DNA from: Curvularia sp. ZM96 | Lineage: Eukaryota > Ascomycota > Dothideomycetes > Pleosporales > Pleosporaceae | DNA length: 64,000 nucleotides | Assembly: GCA_022457065.1 (NCBI GenBank) | Contig: JAJGBQ010000002.1 | Location: forward strand, 310,001-374,000 | Direction of reading: 5' to 3' | Part shown: piece by piece, positions 21,711 through 31,856 of the stretch | Layout of the letters: each line of letters starts with the position of its first letter | Numbering within the stretch: the stretch's first letter is position 1 | Program-made: the position numbers and the translations under genes | The notes under the pieces: model-generated | The model's database searches: none | Seen by the model: the letters and a program-made list of their open reading frames with translations, nothing else | Told to the model about the DNA's origin: nothing

Positions 21711-22262
21711 TTTCCTGCCCCCTCAATCTTCCAACTTTTGTCCCTTCATACCTTGTCTAATCAGTGTTCGGGCCGTTTCTCTAGCATTGATCCTTCCACC
21801 ACGATATAGTCGCTATCACAATAGTACGTGCAAGTCCTCATGTTGACAGCAAGGGCTGGACATGGCCTCTCCGCACTGTCGTCCTCAGCGTGGATTGCGG
21901 GTAACCAGTATTGCGAGCTGTGAGAGCACTAAGGCACGTAGGAACGGTCAGTCATCGAATTCTTTCAGCAGATCTTTGTTGTCTCCTAAATCAGATGTCT
22001 TTGAGCAGCCCAGGTGATACCTCTGCCACGTGACAGCTTTCGTCAGCTGCCTCCGCTTTGGCAAAGGCTCCACGTTGGCATATCACGTAGGCCGCTCAAG
22101 AGTAGGCACAGCATCTGATGCATGAGACATCTGCCACAAGAGCCAACTTTGGGCGCTTGAAAGAGTTACCGCCACTCGTACTGGCACACTTTTGCCCACA
22201 AATCCACGACGCTTTGTTGCCGATTGTCGCTTTTCCCTTGGCGCAGACCATGTCCTCCCCGC
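21711..22262. other. Gene-free stretch
   Basis: Nothing supported. The small frame at 22096-22425 is a shadow of the PAQR gene and its 3' flank. Confidence 0.3.
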
Positions 22263-23000
22263 TCACAGACACGACGATGAACCATTGGCAGCTATGCGGG
22301 CCTCGTAGACAGCTGAGAGCCGTTGCTGATACGTCCAGCCTCCGGCAACCGCTGCAACATGCATGATTTGGTGGCTGATATCCGGGAAGCCGAGGTCGAT
22401 ACCAAGAGCTTTGTCGAGAAGGCAAGTTGCGTAGATGCTGCCCCCGAAGCCGTTGACCATGACGAGGCCCCAGAATGCTTCTAGCAGCTCAACGTGCTGC
22501 CCTTGAGCGTGAAGAAGCCAGCAGCGTAGCCCAGGCATGGCTGCAACTACTCCAAAGGCCACATGTGCGCTGAGCCGGTCTCTTCGACATCTTGCCTGGT
22601 GGTCCTCAACACGGGCGAGTCGGATAAGAGACAGCGCGGCAGCGGCGGTGACGAGGGCTATGTACGCCCATTGCTCGCCTTGCCGGCACTCGAGAGAGGC
22701 CAGGATGAAAGAAACCGAAGTGGCCCAGATCGTGCAAACAATGCCTATGTGGTCGATGCGCAGCCAGAAGCAGGCTTGAGCATGATCAGCAAAGACGTGG
22801 TAGAGGGTCGAGCTCGCGAAGCAGAAGGCCGTAGTCGCGAGGTACAACAACACCCACACAGCACCGCGGGTAAGCAGCCCCTGGTGAACAAGAGCGAAGC
22901 GAGCTGTGCTGATGCCAAACCAGACTGCACCAAGGAGATGCGACCAGATGTTGAGGGTCTCGTTGTGCACGCTTGCAATGGAGAGTATGGATGCTCTGTA
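22263..23000 (-). CDS. PAQR/hemolysin-III family membrane protein, 5' end unresolved
   Basis: The coding sequence from HNETLNIWSHLLG to the stop gives about 235 residues with seven predicted membrane spans. Family landmarks are visible: HNETLNIWSH before the first span, SSTLYHVFADH, DHIGI and SHQIMHVAAVAG, whose histidines are the expected metal ligands. In fungi these proteins (Izh type) affect zinc and sterol balance. In-frame sequence upstream (SYRASILSIASV, to about 23000) also fits the family. The frame stays open to about 23100 without an ATG, and an 8-A run lies in it, so the first exon is missing, spliced or lost. The N-terminal cytoplasmic domain could not be found. Confidence 0.75.
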   Translation of the reverse strand, partial: YRASILSIASVHNETLNIWSHLLGAVWFGISTARFALVHQGLLTRGAVWVLLYLATTAFCFASSTLYHVFADHAQACFWLRIDHIGIVCTIWATSVSFILASLECRQGEQWAYIALVTAAAALSLIRLARVEDHQARCRRDRLSAHVAFGVVAAMPGLRCWLLHAQGQHVELLEAFWGLVMVNGFGGSIYATCLLDKALGIDLGFPDISHQIMHVAAVAGGWTYQQRLSAVYEARIAANGSSSCL

Positions 23001-24194
23001 GGATAGTGCTTGCGGCCGTCTTCGACTAAGGCTATAGGTTTTTTTTCTGTATACATTATGTCCAGTGACTGCGTTAAAGCGTCTGAAGGTTTGTGTTCAG
23101 CGGCCAAGACGGGGTTGAATGATGGAACATACAGCAATGGCTCGCCTTTAAGTTGGCGAGCGGTCGAGCTTCTGGCTGACTTGCTGCGTGCACTCCAGGG
23201 CCTCTGTCCTGAGCGACTGACGCGAGACGACAGAAGAGATTTTGCCGCACAAGAATCTCGACGCACGCGATTGTCTTCGTCCTGAGCAGAGACCCTCTCC
23301 AGGTCATGGACACGGCTATGGCCGTAGTGCTTACCTCGGTTGGTTCCTGCACGAGTGGTTCTATTCATAAGCAGTATGATCCCAAGTGGTGTCGGAAACA
23401 CGGCATAGTATCTACTAGACCTTATCTTTTACTGCAGCATTTGGAGGAAGAACTGCTTAGATCCATGTGCTACACTCTCATGCAGTTGCAGCTTCCGGTT
23501 CCTGTGAGCAGGCGACCTTTGGTCCCACGCTAAGCCTCTATCGCTTAGTGGTAATCATGCCCAAATGATACTACTATCCCTCACCACGTAGCGAGCGAAA
23601 CAATAGGTACCTAGGTTTTACAATTATAGAAACCCTCCGCGCAATTACTAATAATTATTTCGCTGCTTATATTGTTAACCTGGGGTCTTCTTCTATCTCC
23701 CTACTACCGCTGCCTAGAAAAATACAAACCTTGTCGTCGCCGCCGCGCCAATCATACGAGGGCGTTATATTATGGCAGGGTAGGTCTCATCTCGTAGAGC
23801 CCTAACGCAGAGCCGGGCACCGTCCGTACGGAATCTGATATCAGTATCCAACCTTATTAGCCTTAGGATTACGCTAATAGGTCTTTATCAGCCCTACGTC
23901 GGTTGAAAGAGGATGAATCGCACAATGTCGCCACGCCGATTGGTACCTCCCAAACTAAGTGAGAACCTTAGTCACGACAGGCGCCTCTGAACGTATGACT
24001 CACTAGGACTAACTACTAGGACTACTAGGACTACTAGGACCACTAGGACTCACCATAGTCTATAGCGATAGGCAATGAGCCCTTATGGCTCATTGCGTTC
24101 AACTTCGATCAATACACAAGAGTTACCCTTTACTACTTCTTCAGTAACGCACTTCTGATCAAGTACCTTTATCCCATCCACAGTACCCTGTCTC
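23001..24194. other. Repeat-rich, gene-free stretch
   Basis: It holds a solo copy of the 316-770 repeat arm (about 23465-23565), directly followed by a TIR-like end at about 23573 (CTATCCCTCACCACG, compare CTATCCCTCCACG at 1951). A short imperfect tandem array of ACTAGGACT-type units lies at about 24000-24052. No coding region is supported. Confidence 0.45.
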
Positions 24195-25287
24195 TCATCC
24201 GCGAAAATTAATTCTTCGTCTTAGCAACGGAACATATAAACCGTATCTACTCAATATCTTATCACTTCGATGCTTGATCCTATGAACCTGATTCGCAGCT
24301 GTGGTGCTCAATCGGACGCAGTCGATACAGAGGCCATTTCTTTCGTGAAGTTCACGTAGCCTTTCACCGCGCATTTCTCTATAACGAGGATTTCCATGCG
24401 AACGATAACTACAAGGTACCCATTGGTTGGGTGTGGTTGGGTCCCTCATCTGTTCCAATCTTGCAATGACCTGTGATATCGTCATAGTGAGTATCTGCAC
24501 CGGCCAAAGCGCTTGTTCTCGAAGAAGCTCTGTGTATGCAAGACTATGACGACTTGACCACGCGCATGTACATGCGCTGCTTTCTTCCGTTCCAGCATCT
24601 GTCAATCCAACGAACAGTATCTGTTGCAACTCTGTGCGCATCTGGTTCCTCTGCTCTTCTAGTAGATCTGCGAGCATAGCATTAGCAGGTGTCTTGTAGT
24701 CTTTTGCAAACTCGGTACTTACAAAGAGCTTTCCATGGGACGAAGTCAATCAGTCCGATAACCTGATCAGCGAGCAGAAGGTAGGAATCTTTATGATTAA
24801 GTACCATCGAGAGTGTAATATCACTGAAGGCTTGTGCATCGTCGAGTATGTAGGCGGCAGCCATAAGATAACCTAATTCTGAGATACCCTTAACACCCTT
24901 AGGGCTCAACCAAAGTTTGCTGGCATATTTCAGGGCAACAATGCAGTCGAATTTATCGGCAGCGACAGCAACCTCGAAAATATCATTAGGACTAGGAGAC
25001 TGTGGCACTGCATCATTCCGGAGATGCATAATGTTACAGATGACCTCTAAGGCGTTTGCATTGTCGTCTGGCATGAGAATCTCCTTGGGATCATCACTCT
25101 TCAGATCCTTTCCTTCAGCGAAGTGTGATCCGAACATAGCCCTGAAATATGTCGATGCATTTTTGAGAATGAAGGAACAGACTCGGATCTTCTTGCTGTG
25201 TGGGCCGACCACAAAGACAACATCGCCGTCTGTAGCAATCTCTGTTCGCGCGATCACAGAGTCATTGCTGCTCTCGGTAGCTTCCAT
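24195..25287 (-). CDS. BTB/POZ domain protein
   Basis: Exon 1 is 25287-24723 and exon 2 is 24667-24195, with a 55-nt intron (GTAAGT..GCAG, branch-like CTAAT), giving 345 residues. The BTB fold occupies about residues 18-130: GDVVFVVGPHSKKIRVCSF, NASTYFRAMF and FEVAVAADKFDC are typical of the fungal BTB family that retains the S/T-x-[YF]-F-x-A-M core. The C-terminal part (TELLREQALWP, then a Cys/His-poor basic end) has no recognised domain. Fungal BTB proteins of this type probably act as protein interaction adaptors. It resembles the BTB gene at 45658 in type only. Confidence 0.75.
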
Positions 25288-25900
25288 GGTCCTTACGGGA
25301 TGCGCGAAAACGATAAACGTCCGTGTGTACTTCGATCAATGACAAGCTTACAACAGCTGAAGTCTGAGTAGACTGAACTCCGTAGAATTATCACACTTGA
25401 TTATCCCTCCGATATATAAATTATTAACTAGTTACAGGACTTATAGAGCTGCATACCCCGCTCCTGACAAGGACAATTGTGTCATGCCAAGAAACCGCGC
25501 ACCACGTTTCACGCACCTGGCGTAAGCTTGCTGTCGCACGCGTAGGTGAGGGGTTGCGTGGCAAAAAGACTGTGTGTATTGCTTGTCTCTGCGGTCTACC
25601 GTCTTCATTTAACTATCTGTGGTGTAGTTATAGCTATTGCTTTTTCTTGTTGAGGTGGTGCATCCTTGTTGCCGTTGCAGTAGCTTGCAGCTTCGGCTCA
25701 GTTGAAATCATTACTTCGGCGAGCTCGCAAAGCTGAATAGAGGTAAGCTCAAGATAGCCAGTCACCTGACGCCTAGAGCTTACTAGGTAAACATCACAGC
25801 GATAATGACTCTCACAAAGTCAAGTACGACGGTCAGCAGATACCAAAGTAAGTAAAGGGACAGCAAATATGTGAAACGAATTTACGCCTAACTATGGCCC
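25288..25900. other. Gene-free stretch
   Basis: A frame at 25479-25736 is hydrophobic but lacks family resemblance and may be chance. No TIR was recognised beside the Fot pseudogene. Confidence 0.3.
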
Positions 25901-25902
25901 CT

Positions 25903-27137
25903 CTATAGTATGAATAATGCTATGTATGTATTCCACCTCCTATCACCACATCCGGGCCTCGGGCGCTCTCCATGATTCCAGCATTGGATCGACTGGTGTT
26001 TGAATTTCTGGCGTATCCCGTTCTGAATTACCTGGACTCTGCGCTTCCGGCTCCTTGCTCGATTGAACGGAAATAGTCCAGCCTTAGCCCAGCTTGCAAG
26101 TATGTTCTTCTTGGTCACCGCCTTTTCTCTCGCCGGGCTATATATAGTAGTGAAGTGCTCTTTGTTGATATTTGTTAGACCTCCATGGTAAAGTCGCTCG
26201 ACTTGATCTCGATATGCTGTCTTCAATGGGCCAAATACCGACACATCACATGGCTGTAGCTTGTGAGAGGTATGAGAGGGCAGTCTGCACAAGGTAATGT
26301 TGTTTTCGAAACAGAACTCAAGAGCTTCCAGAGTTTCGTGCGTACCAAAGCCATCGCAAATGAGTAGGCGCGGCCTCTGATTAGCTCAAGCCTTAGTCTG
26401 GGGATTGAATACTTGCTTTATCTACTCAAGGCTGATAAACGAGTCGTTGTAACCTGACTCAGATAGGCTGTAGAACCATCCAGGGGTAGGATACGTCGTC
26501 CAGTTGCTCCTGTGGGTAGAGGCTGGCCAGATGATCATTGGATTCAACAACTCACGACTTGCTGACACGCATTCGATAGCGGTCACCATCGTCCGCTTAA
26601 CGTCCACACCTCTATAGTCTCGTCGGTCATCCTTACCCACAAGGACTTTGACAATGCCAAGCATGCTCAGCATGGCTTCTGTCTCATCCATATTGTAGAC
26701 ATTCTCCGGCAGGATATCTGGTCTACGGAGTTCCTGCTCGATTATCTCGAACCAGTGTACAACCTTGTCATATATGTTGTTATCGTGGCGTTCCAGGCCA
26801 TTGCTTTGTTCTTCCTCGACTTGATCTCGGGGTGGCGGCAGCGGAAGTCTTGAGGCCAGTTCTTGTGTGGCGGGCCGGCGGGCCGATTCGGTACTCGTCG
26901 GCGGGCGATGCAGAAGGCGAGGGAAGGTATGTACTTGATACGGATAGGCGATCCGCTGGCGCTCATTCGTAGCAGGAAATCAACGAGCGCTTTCTCCTCA
27001 GCGGGACTTAGGTATTGCTGTCTCTCAGCTGTGGCCTTCCTCGAGGGCCGACCTCGGTGCCGATAATGAACAGTAGTGCGAGGAACGTCACTATGTCTAG
27101 CTCGAGCAGAGATACTCTTACGCACGTTGGGAGGCAA
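25903..27137 (-). pseudogene. Decayed Fot1/pogo-like transposase
   Basis: Reading 27137 down to about 25950, the whole transposase is visible in pieces: HTH region (YLSPAEEKALVDFLLRM), catalytic blocks NMDET, ICDGFGTHE and LQPCDVSVF, and the LFPFN region. It is broken by a frameshift near 26760, nonsense codons where relatives have W and R (near 26380-26440), and a scrambled C-terminus. The W-to-stop and R-to-stop changes are transitions. A TIR-like end (reverse of ACGTGCATCCCTTCGTGACGG) next to TA lies at about 27740-27760 on its 5' side. A left end was not found. Confidence 0.8.
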
Positions 27138-27788
27138 TTCTAAGGCTAGTGCCTAACTAGCGGGGTCTATGGTTGCTGTCGTATAGTTACATCACAGCTT
27201 CAGAGCTTCCTCTACTGAGTCAGTGTCCCAGTTGTGGATGTTCCTCACGTTCGCGCTAATAATAGAACCAAGACTGATAGAAAATACTAGAAGCAAGGGT
27301 CACATGACTGACTGAGGGAAAAGTCACGTGAATATACATTACAGATGACAAAGCTGGGCTCGTTGCGCTAACCTCATCGCGAATCTTGCCAATCGCTCTG
27401 GCGACGGAGAAACTTTCTGATCACCACCACAGATCATCATCTGGCATTTTGAGAGAGAAATCTGAAACTGTGATACCCAAAGCATCGCCCAAGATCACCG
27501 ACAACAAAATTCAGGGCAAAATAGTTGCGTAGGCTGAGGTGCCAGTTGAGGCACGAAATGTCGACCCTAACGTATTAACGTTATATAGCCACACCATCGC
27601 GTATTTTTCTATCTGAGCATTAGTTATATGTAGGATATACGCAAATAAAAACAACGAGGGCTTGTGAATATGTTTCTATAAGTTTTTCTGTCTCTTATCT
27701 ACTTGCGTAAGGAATAGTGTTCCGCCATACCGGTTGTTCCGTCACGAAGGGATGCACGTTACACCTCCTATTTCTAGTCGTGAGAATG

Positions 27789-28073
27789 TCAGTCATATCC
27801 GGAAAGCACGCGCCGCTTCAGTTGCTCGACCTCTTGCTTTAGCTGTTCATTCTCAACAATCAGTCGTTGTTGTGCTACAGCAACTGCTAAGAGCTTGTGG
27901 TGTTCAGAGTGGTAGGCTTGCTCATAGCGCGAGCTACGCTCGGCTAGTTGAATACAGAGCCTGCCAGCTTTGCATGAGCAGTTGAGAAAGCGCTGCCAAG
28001 CTTCAGTCAGCTCGTCGCGAGAGTGCTCGTTACGAAAATTCTCTCCATCTTGGCGGCCTTGCTGGACATCCAT
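27789..28073 (-). CDS. Small coiled-coil protein
   Basis: An ATG-started frame of 94 residues. The C-terminal half (QQRLIVENEQLKQEVEQLKR) is a clear leucine-heptad coiled coil; the N-terminal half is acidic and helical with three Cys residues. There is no strong basic region directly before the coil, so it is not a standard bZIP protein. It may be the end of a larger gene. The neighbours are repeats. Confidence 0.4.
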   Translation of the reverse strand: MDVQQGRQDGENFRNEHSRDELTEAWQRFLNCSCKAGRLCIQLAERSSRYEQAYHSEHHKLLAVAVAQQRLIVENEQLKQEVEQLKRRVLSGYD

Positions 28074-28708
28074 TACGTACTTCTACACTATAGTATTGTC
28101 CCTAAACAAACCTTCTTAGGTCTCCAGCTTCTTAGTCCAATGCCTGCTATATGCAGCTTGAGTAAGGTATGGCAACTATTATAGCTACGTAGATAGAGAA
28201 GAATGCGCTTATTACTTGCTTCGCGAATATATAGCTACTGCTAACTAGTAGTATTTATAACACAAAATAAGCATGCGTTATTAATGGTCAATGCTGCTAC
28301 TATATAGAGCACTGTTATAGCGAAGGGACTAAGGGTTGATCCCACTCTCGATCGCATCCTCATCCCCTCTATTTGTGGCTCGATGACATTTACTACAGTT
28401 GAGGTTAATGCTCGCCTAGCGCCATAAGGAGAGCTATTTTGGGTGTCTAGACTTCTAAATATAGGACAAGGCTATGGATCAGGACTCGTCAGCCAGCTGC
28501 TGTTCTTGGCTCTTACCAAACTAGGCTCTTCGCTCTCACGTAACAGGCTAGAGACTACAACTACGTGACCAATGTATTACAGTAGTACTAATGGTGTGGC
28601 TAAAGCTGTGTTTATAACCTGCAAGTCTCCATAGTCTAGTTCCTGCACACATTAGTCTTTCCATCTAAATCACAAAGTCACCTCGTTACATCTCTATAGC
28701 ACAGTAAT
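28074..28708. other. Gene-free stretch upstream of the cupin gene
   Basis: This AT-rich intergenic DNA includes the cupin promoter. No repeat was recognised. Confidence 0.3.
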
Positions 28709-29544
28709 ATGCTTTCCATCCCACGCGCTCTCATCGCGCTAGCAGTAGCCGGAGCTGTTCGGGGCCAGCCTCACAGTAGCAACTGCGCGTCCAGCACTGT
28801 TGCACAGCCAGCTGCCACTGCCGATCCAACCCCGCAGCTCTTTGGCGACCTTTTCTCGGCACCAACCGCAATTAAGCGCTTCCAGCGGCTGCTCGTCCAG
28901 GGCGGTAGTCTCTTAACAGGCGACGCTTTGCGCCGGCTTATCGTCTTCGACTTTAACGGCGCTCAGCCCGCGAATGGCGCCCTAGGTGGTGCGGTCAAGT
29001 CAGCTGTTAGTATTAGTTGAGATTGCTTTGATCTAGGAAGCTGACGAAGTACTATCTACAGAATATAGAGACCTTTCCTTTTGTCACTGATCTCGACATC
29101 AGTATGACGCTGGCCTTTCTTGAGCCCTGCGGAATCAACACACCACACATTCACCCTAGGGCGACAGAGTTCTTAGTGCTAGTTGAGGGGTCTAATCTCC
29201 AATTTGGGAGCTTTCTTGAAAACGGCCTGGTTTCGCCAGGGCAGAACCCGGAGGTCGCCGGCACGCTAGAAAGATATCAGGGTACGGTCTTCTCATCGGG
29301 CAGCATTCACTACCAGTTCAACAATGGGTGCCAAAAGGCAGTGTTTGTGGCGGCTTTTAATTCAGCAAACCCAGGCACAAGCTCAGCAGCGCAGGGCTTC
29401 TTTAGCCTCAACGCACAGGTGGTGAACGCAACGCTTGGCCCTACTGCGTCTATCGGTAGTGATGGGCTACAGGACTTGCGAGGGCTGATTCCCGAGGGTC
29501 TCGCGCAGGACGTGCAAAGCTGCTTGGCAAGGTGCGGGCTGTAA
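28709..29544 (+). CDS. Secreted cupin (germin/spherulin-like)
   Basis: Exon 1 is 28709-29005 and exon 2 is 29062-29544, with a 56-nt intron (GTTAGT..CAG), giving 259 residues. A signal peptide is evident (MLSIPRALIALAVAGAVRG). The cupin barrel shows motif 1 in GINTPHIHPRATEFLVLVEG, with two His and one Glu metal ligands, and motif 2 in GTVFSSGSIHYQFNNG with the fourth ligand His. Length and layout match one-domain germin/spherulin-type cupins of the fungal cell wall or medium. The enzymatic activity (oxalate oxidase, dismutase or none) cannot be read from sequence. The C-terminus has paired cysteines (QSCLARCGL). Confidence 0.85.
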
Positions 29545-31229
29545 ACCGATGCGGCTCGCTGTGGGGAAGTGATATCTAGTTAGAGTGCGTGGCAACGTAC
29601 GGCTGCGTATAGCTGCGTATAGTATGTATACGCGAAGGAGTTAGGAGTCTTGCCATTTTTATTGATCTTTACCAATAACGTCCATCCCTGCGTAACGGGA
29701 CACCCTGCGTAGCGGGACGCCGCAGACACTCTCCAACACAACAAATGCAACAAGAGGCTAGAAGAACAGATATTCTCGGAATAGCAGCCTTGGAGTACAA
29801 AGTCTATCCCCTCTCGAAGTCTTTTAGAAACAAGTTCTGATTACCGTGCAATACGACAATTTAGCATAACCGTCACGCGACCGCCTCGCTTTAACTAGCA
29901 GTGGGTGCGTCGAAAGACCATGCATCTTGTCGAATGTCCATCAGCTTACAGCTTGCTATATCATCGTTCTATCCCGAGCACTGCGCTTGAGCTCGAGAGA
30001 TTGTTGTGCTTCTGTGCTAATTCCAAGTCCGCCTGCTAGAAGTGCTAGATAAGGATAACCCGCGCACCTAGCTTAAAGTAGCTTAGTTGTAACTTATTGC
30101 TGCTAATGCTAGATCTGTGGCTGCGTGGCTGTCTGGGCCATGTGGCTGTTGCCGCTTTTGCCAAGCGCTCCAGGACACCCGCAACCCGGCTCGGATTGGG
30201 AGCAGGGCTGGGTTTGACGGCCCTGGCGTATAGCTCATGTCAACGAACACACCCAGCTCCCAAACCGCAATCAGCTTCCGACACAGCTATCGTGCAACTT
30301 CGAGATCCCAGTGTAGTGGGCGACTGTAGCTAACGTGAACGCTTCTATGCTATAGAGATAAACCGTCGCGCCGCCGTCAAGCTCCGCAGACCCGCCGTTA
30401 AGCCCTCGTCCGACCCACCACGTCTTCGTCCTTCTCGAACACATCGCAACCAATACATATACCAAGCAGTAGCCGAATGTCGCTTCTAGAAGAACGTCGT
30501 CGTTGTAAGCGCGTACAAAGGTAGAAAGGGTCTGCATGCCTTGGGGATACAAGCTGTCGTTATGTTATAGAACGAACGGTTCCTCGCATAAGCACTGCAA
30601 TCGTCAGCGCGGAGGAGATGTGCTTCAATTTGATCTGTGAGAGCGATAAGGAGTTCGGATCGTTGATGCTTATGAGAGCTGGGTCAGGTAGAGCAGAGAT
30701 CTGATGTTAGGTATGCTTCGTAAGGTGCTATGCTATCTAAGGTTGCATGCCGTCCTATCATCGGTAATGACCCTTCGATCACGTCGCAGTGCCGACATTC
30801 ATGGCAAGGGTGCGGCAGGAGCGGGTCGGCCACCCTCCCGCTAGTGCGATTGAACCGTTCATCCGCTTACGACAAAAAGTGGCAGGTTTACAGACAATGC
30901 TTACGTGAGTAGAACTTGCTCGAAGCATCCTAACTCTAAGCTGGCAAAGTATGTTATATTCTTAATCCCTAGCCTTATGAAATAGAGGCAATAAGTTAAA
31001 AGATATGTATATAGTGTCGCAGAAGATCGCAGCTATACCTGCGCAGGAGCATGCCCACGAGCATAGGAATAGCTAGATCGCCCCTATATAGTGAAGCTTG
31101 AGCTGAGCTTCTAGTAATCAATAATCTATCAACCTTTCTACTTTCAATTGAGCGCGCAACATAGAGTACTGTAAGACAGAGAACAAGTGTAAATGTTCTA
31201 ATATCCCTTGAAAATATCAAACTTGAACT
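29545..31229. other. Repeat-containing, gene-poor stretch
   Basis: A TIR-like end lies at 29678-29730 next to TA (29676-29677): ACGTCCATCCCTGCG with CGGGACACC and CGGGACGCC blocks, followed by CCAACACAACAAATGC, which resembles the inner part of the A-left repeat. No matching right end was found. Frames at 30097-30333 and 30271-30552 overlap on opposite strands and lack family resemblance. The rest shows nothing recognisable. Confidence 0.45.
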
Positions 31230-31855
31230 TCACATATCCACACCCTTCCTCACCCAACACCGATAGCAACAATATCCGTCGACACAGCTAAAGAGGAAGA
31301 CCGATACTCTGAAGGCAACCATAACAGTTTCTTTGAATGATGCGTTATCCGTTTGTAAATTCTACCTAAAGCCATGCCTTGGTACATAGGTACCTGAGGT
31401 AAGGTGGTTATTAAAGGTGGAATACAGCGCTTAGCGAATGCGGCTTCACCCTTGCCTACAACTGCAACACCATTTAGTGCTAACCTGCTAGCAAGAGTGC
31501 TACCCCTACCTATCATATGGAGTAAAGCGTAACTGTTGTCACCCTCAGCTGAGGTTGAATGCATGACAAATTTTATTACTAGTCAATAAGGAACGATGGA
31601 TGGTCCAGACTCACGCTGGCTGGTCGGCGCCAAATGGTGTTGCGGCTGCATGCAAGGGTGAAGCCGCAATCGCTAAGCACTGTAGAATTCTGTAGGACAC
31701 TAATGTCAATGAAAACAATATCAGTGCGCAAAGATTTATCATTAGAGCCAAATGAGACGTTGTGGAATGACCCTTCAAATTCGAGCGCCAACCAGCACTC
31801 GCTGCTGCGCGTCTCCCACACCTTGTCCGTGCGCTCGCCGGATGCGGACGACTTA
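31230..31855 (-). pseudogene. C-terminal remnant of a WD40 NLR, interrupted by a MITE
   Basis: On the - strand, 31855-31685 encodes a worn WD40 unit (SASGERTDKVWE, then FGSNDKSLRTDI) and 31422-31250 encodes the receptor tail (LLWLPSEYRSSSLAVS). Both correspond to the end of the receptor at 37497 (MLWVPSEYRPSHSSVS). The 258-bp MITE at 31425-31682 sits between them at a TA; removing it and one TA joins the two parts in frame. The rest of the receptor is absent: the remnant starts directly at the stop codon of the HET gene on the same strand. Confidence 0.75.
31425..31682. mobile_element. CAGTG-type MITE, copy 3 (258 bp)
   Basis: The TIRs are CAGCGCTTAGCGAATGCGG on the left and CAGTGCTTAGCGATTGCGG read inward from the right, both followed by CTTCACCCTTG. 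It is flanked by TA at 31423-31424 and 31683-31684. TIRs starting with CAG and a TA duplication fit pogo/Fot1-type elements. Its interior differs from copies 1 and 2. Confidence 0.75.
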
Positions 31856-31856
31856 A

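Noticed and set aside
22563..23006. 147-codon + strand frame
   Set aside because: Antisense to the PAQR gene, whose conserved His motifs show the true strand.
30097..30552. Two overlapping opposite-strand frames of 78 and 93 codons
   Set aside because: Neither has a family resemblance, good start context or splice support.
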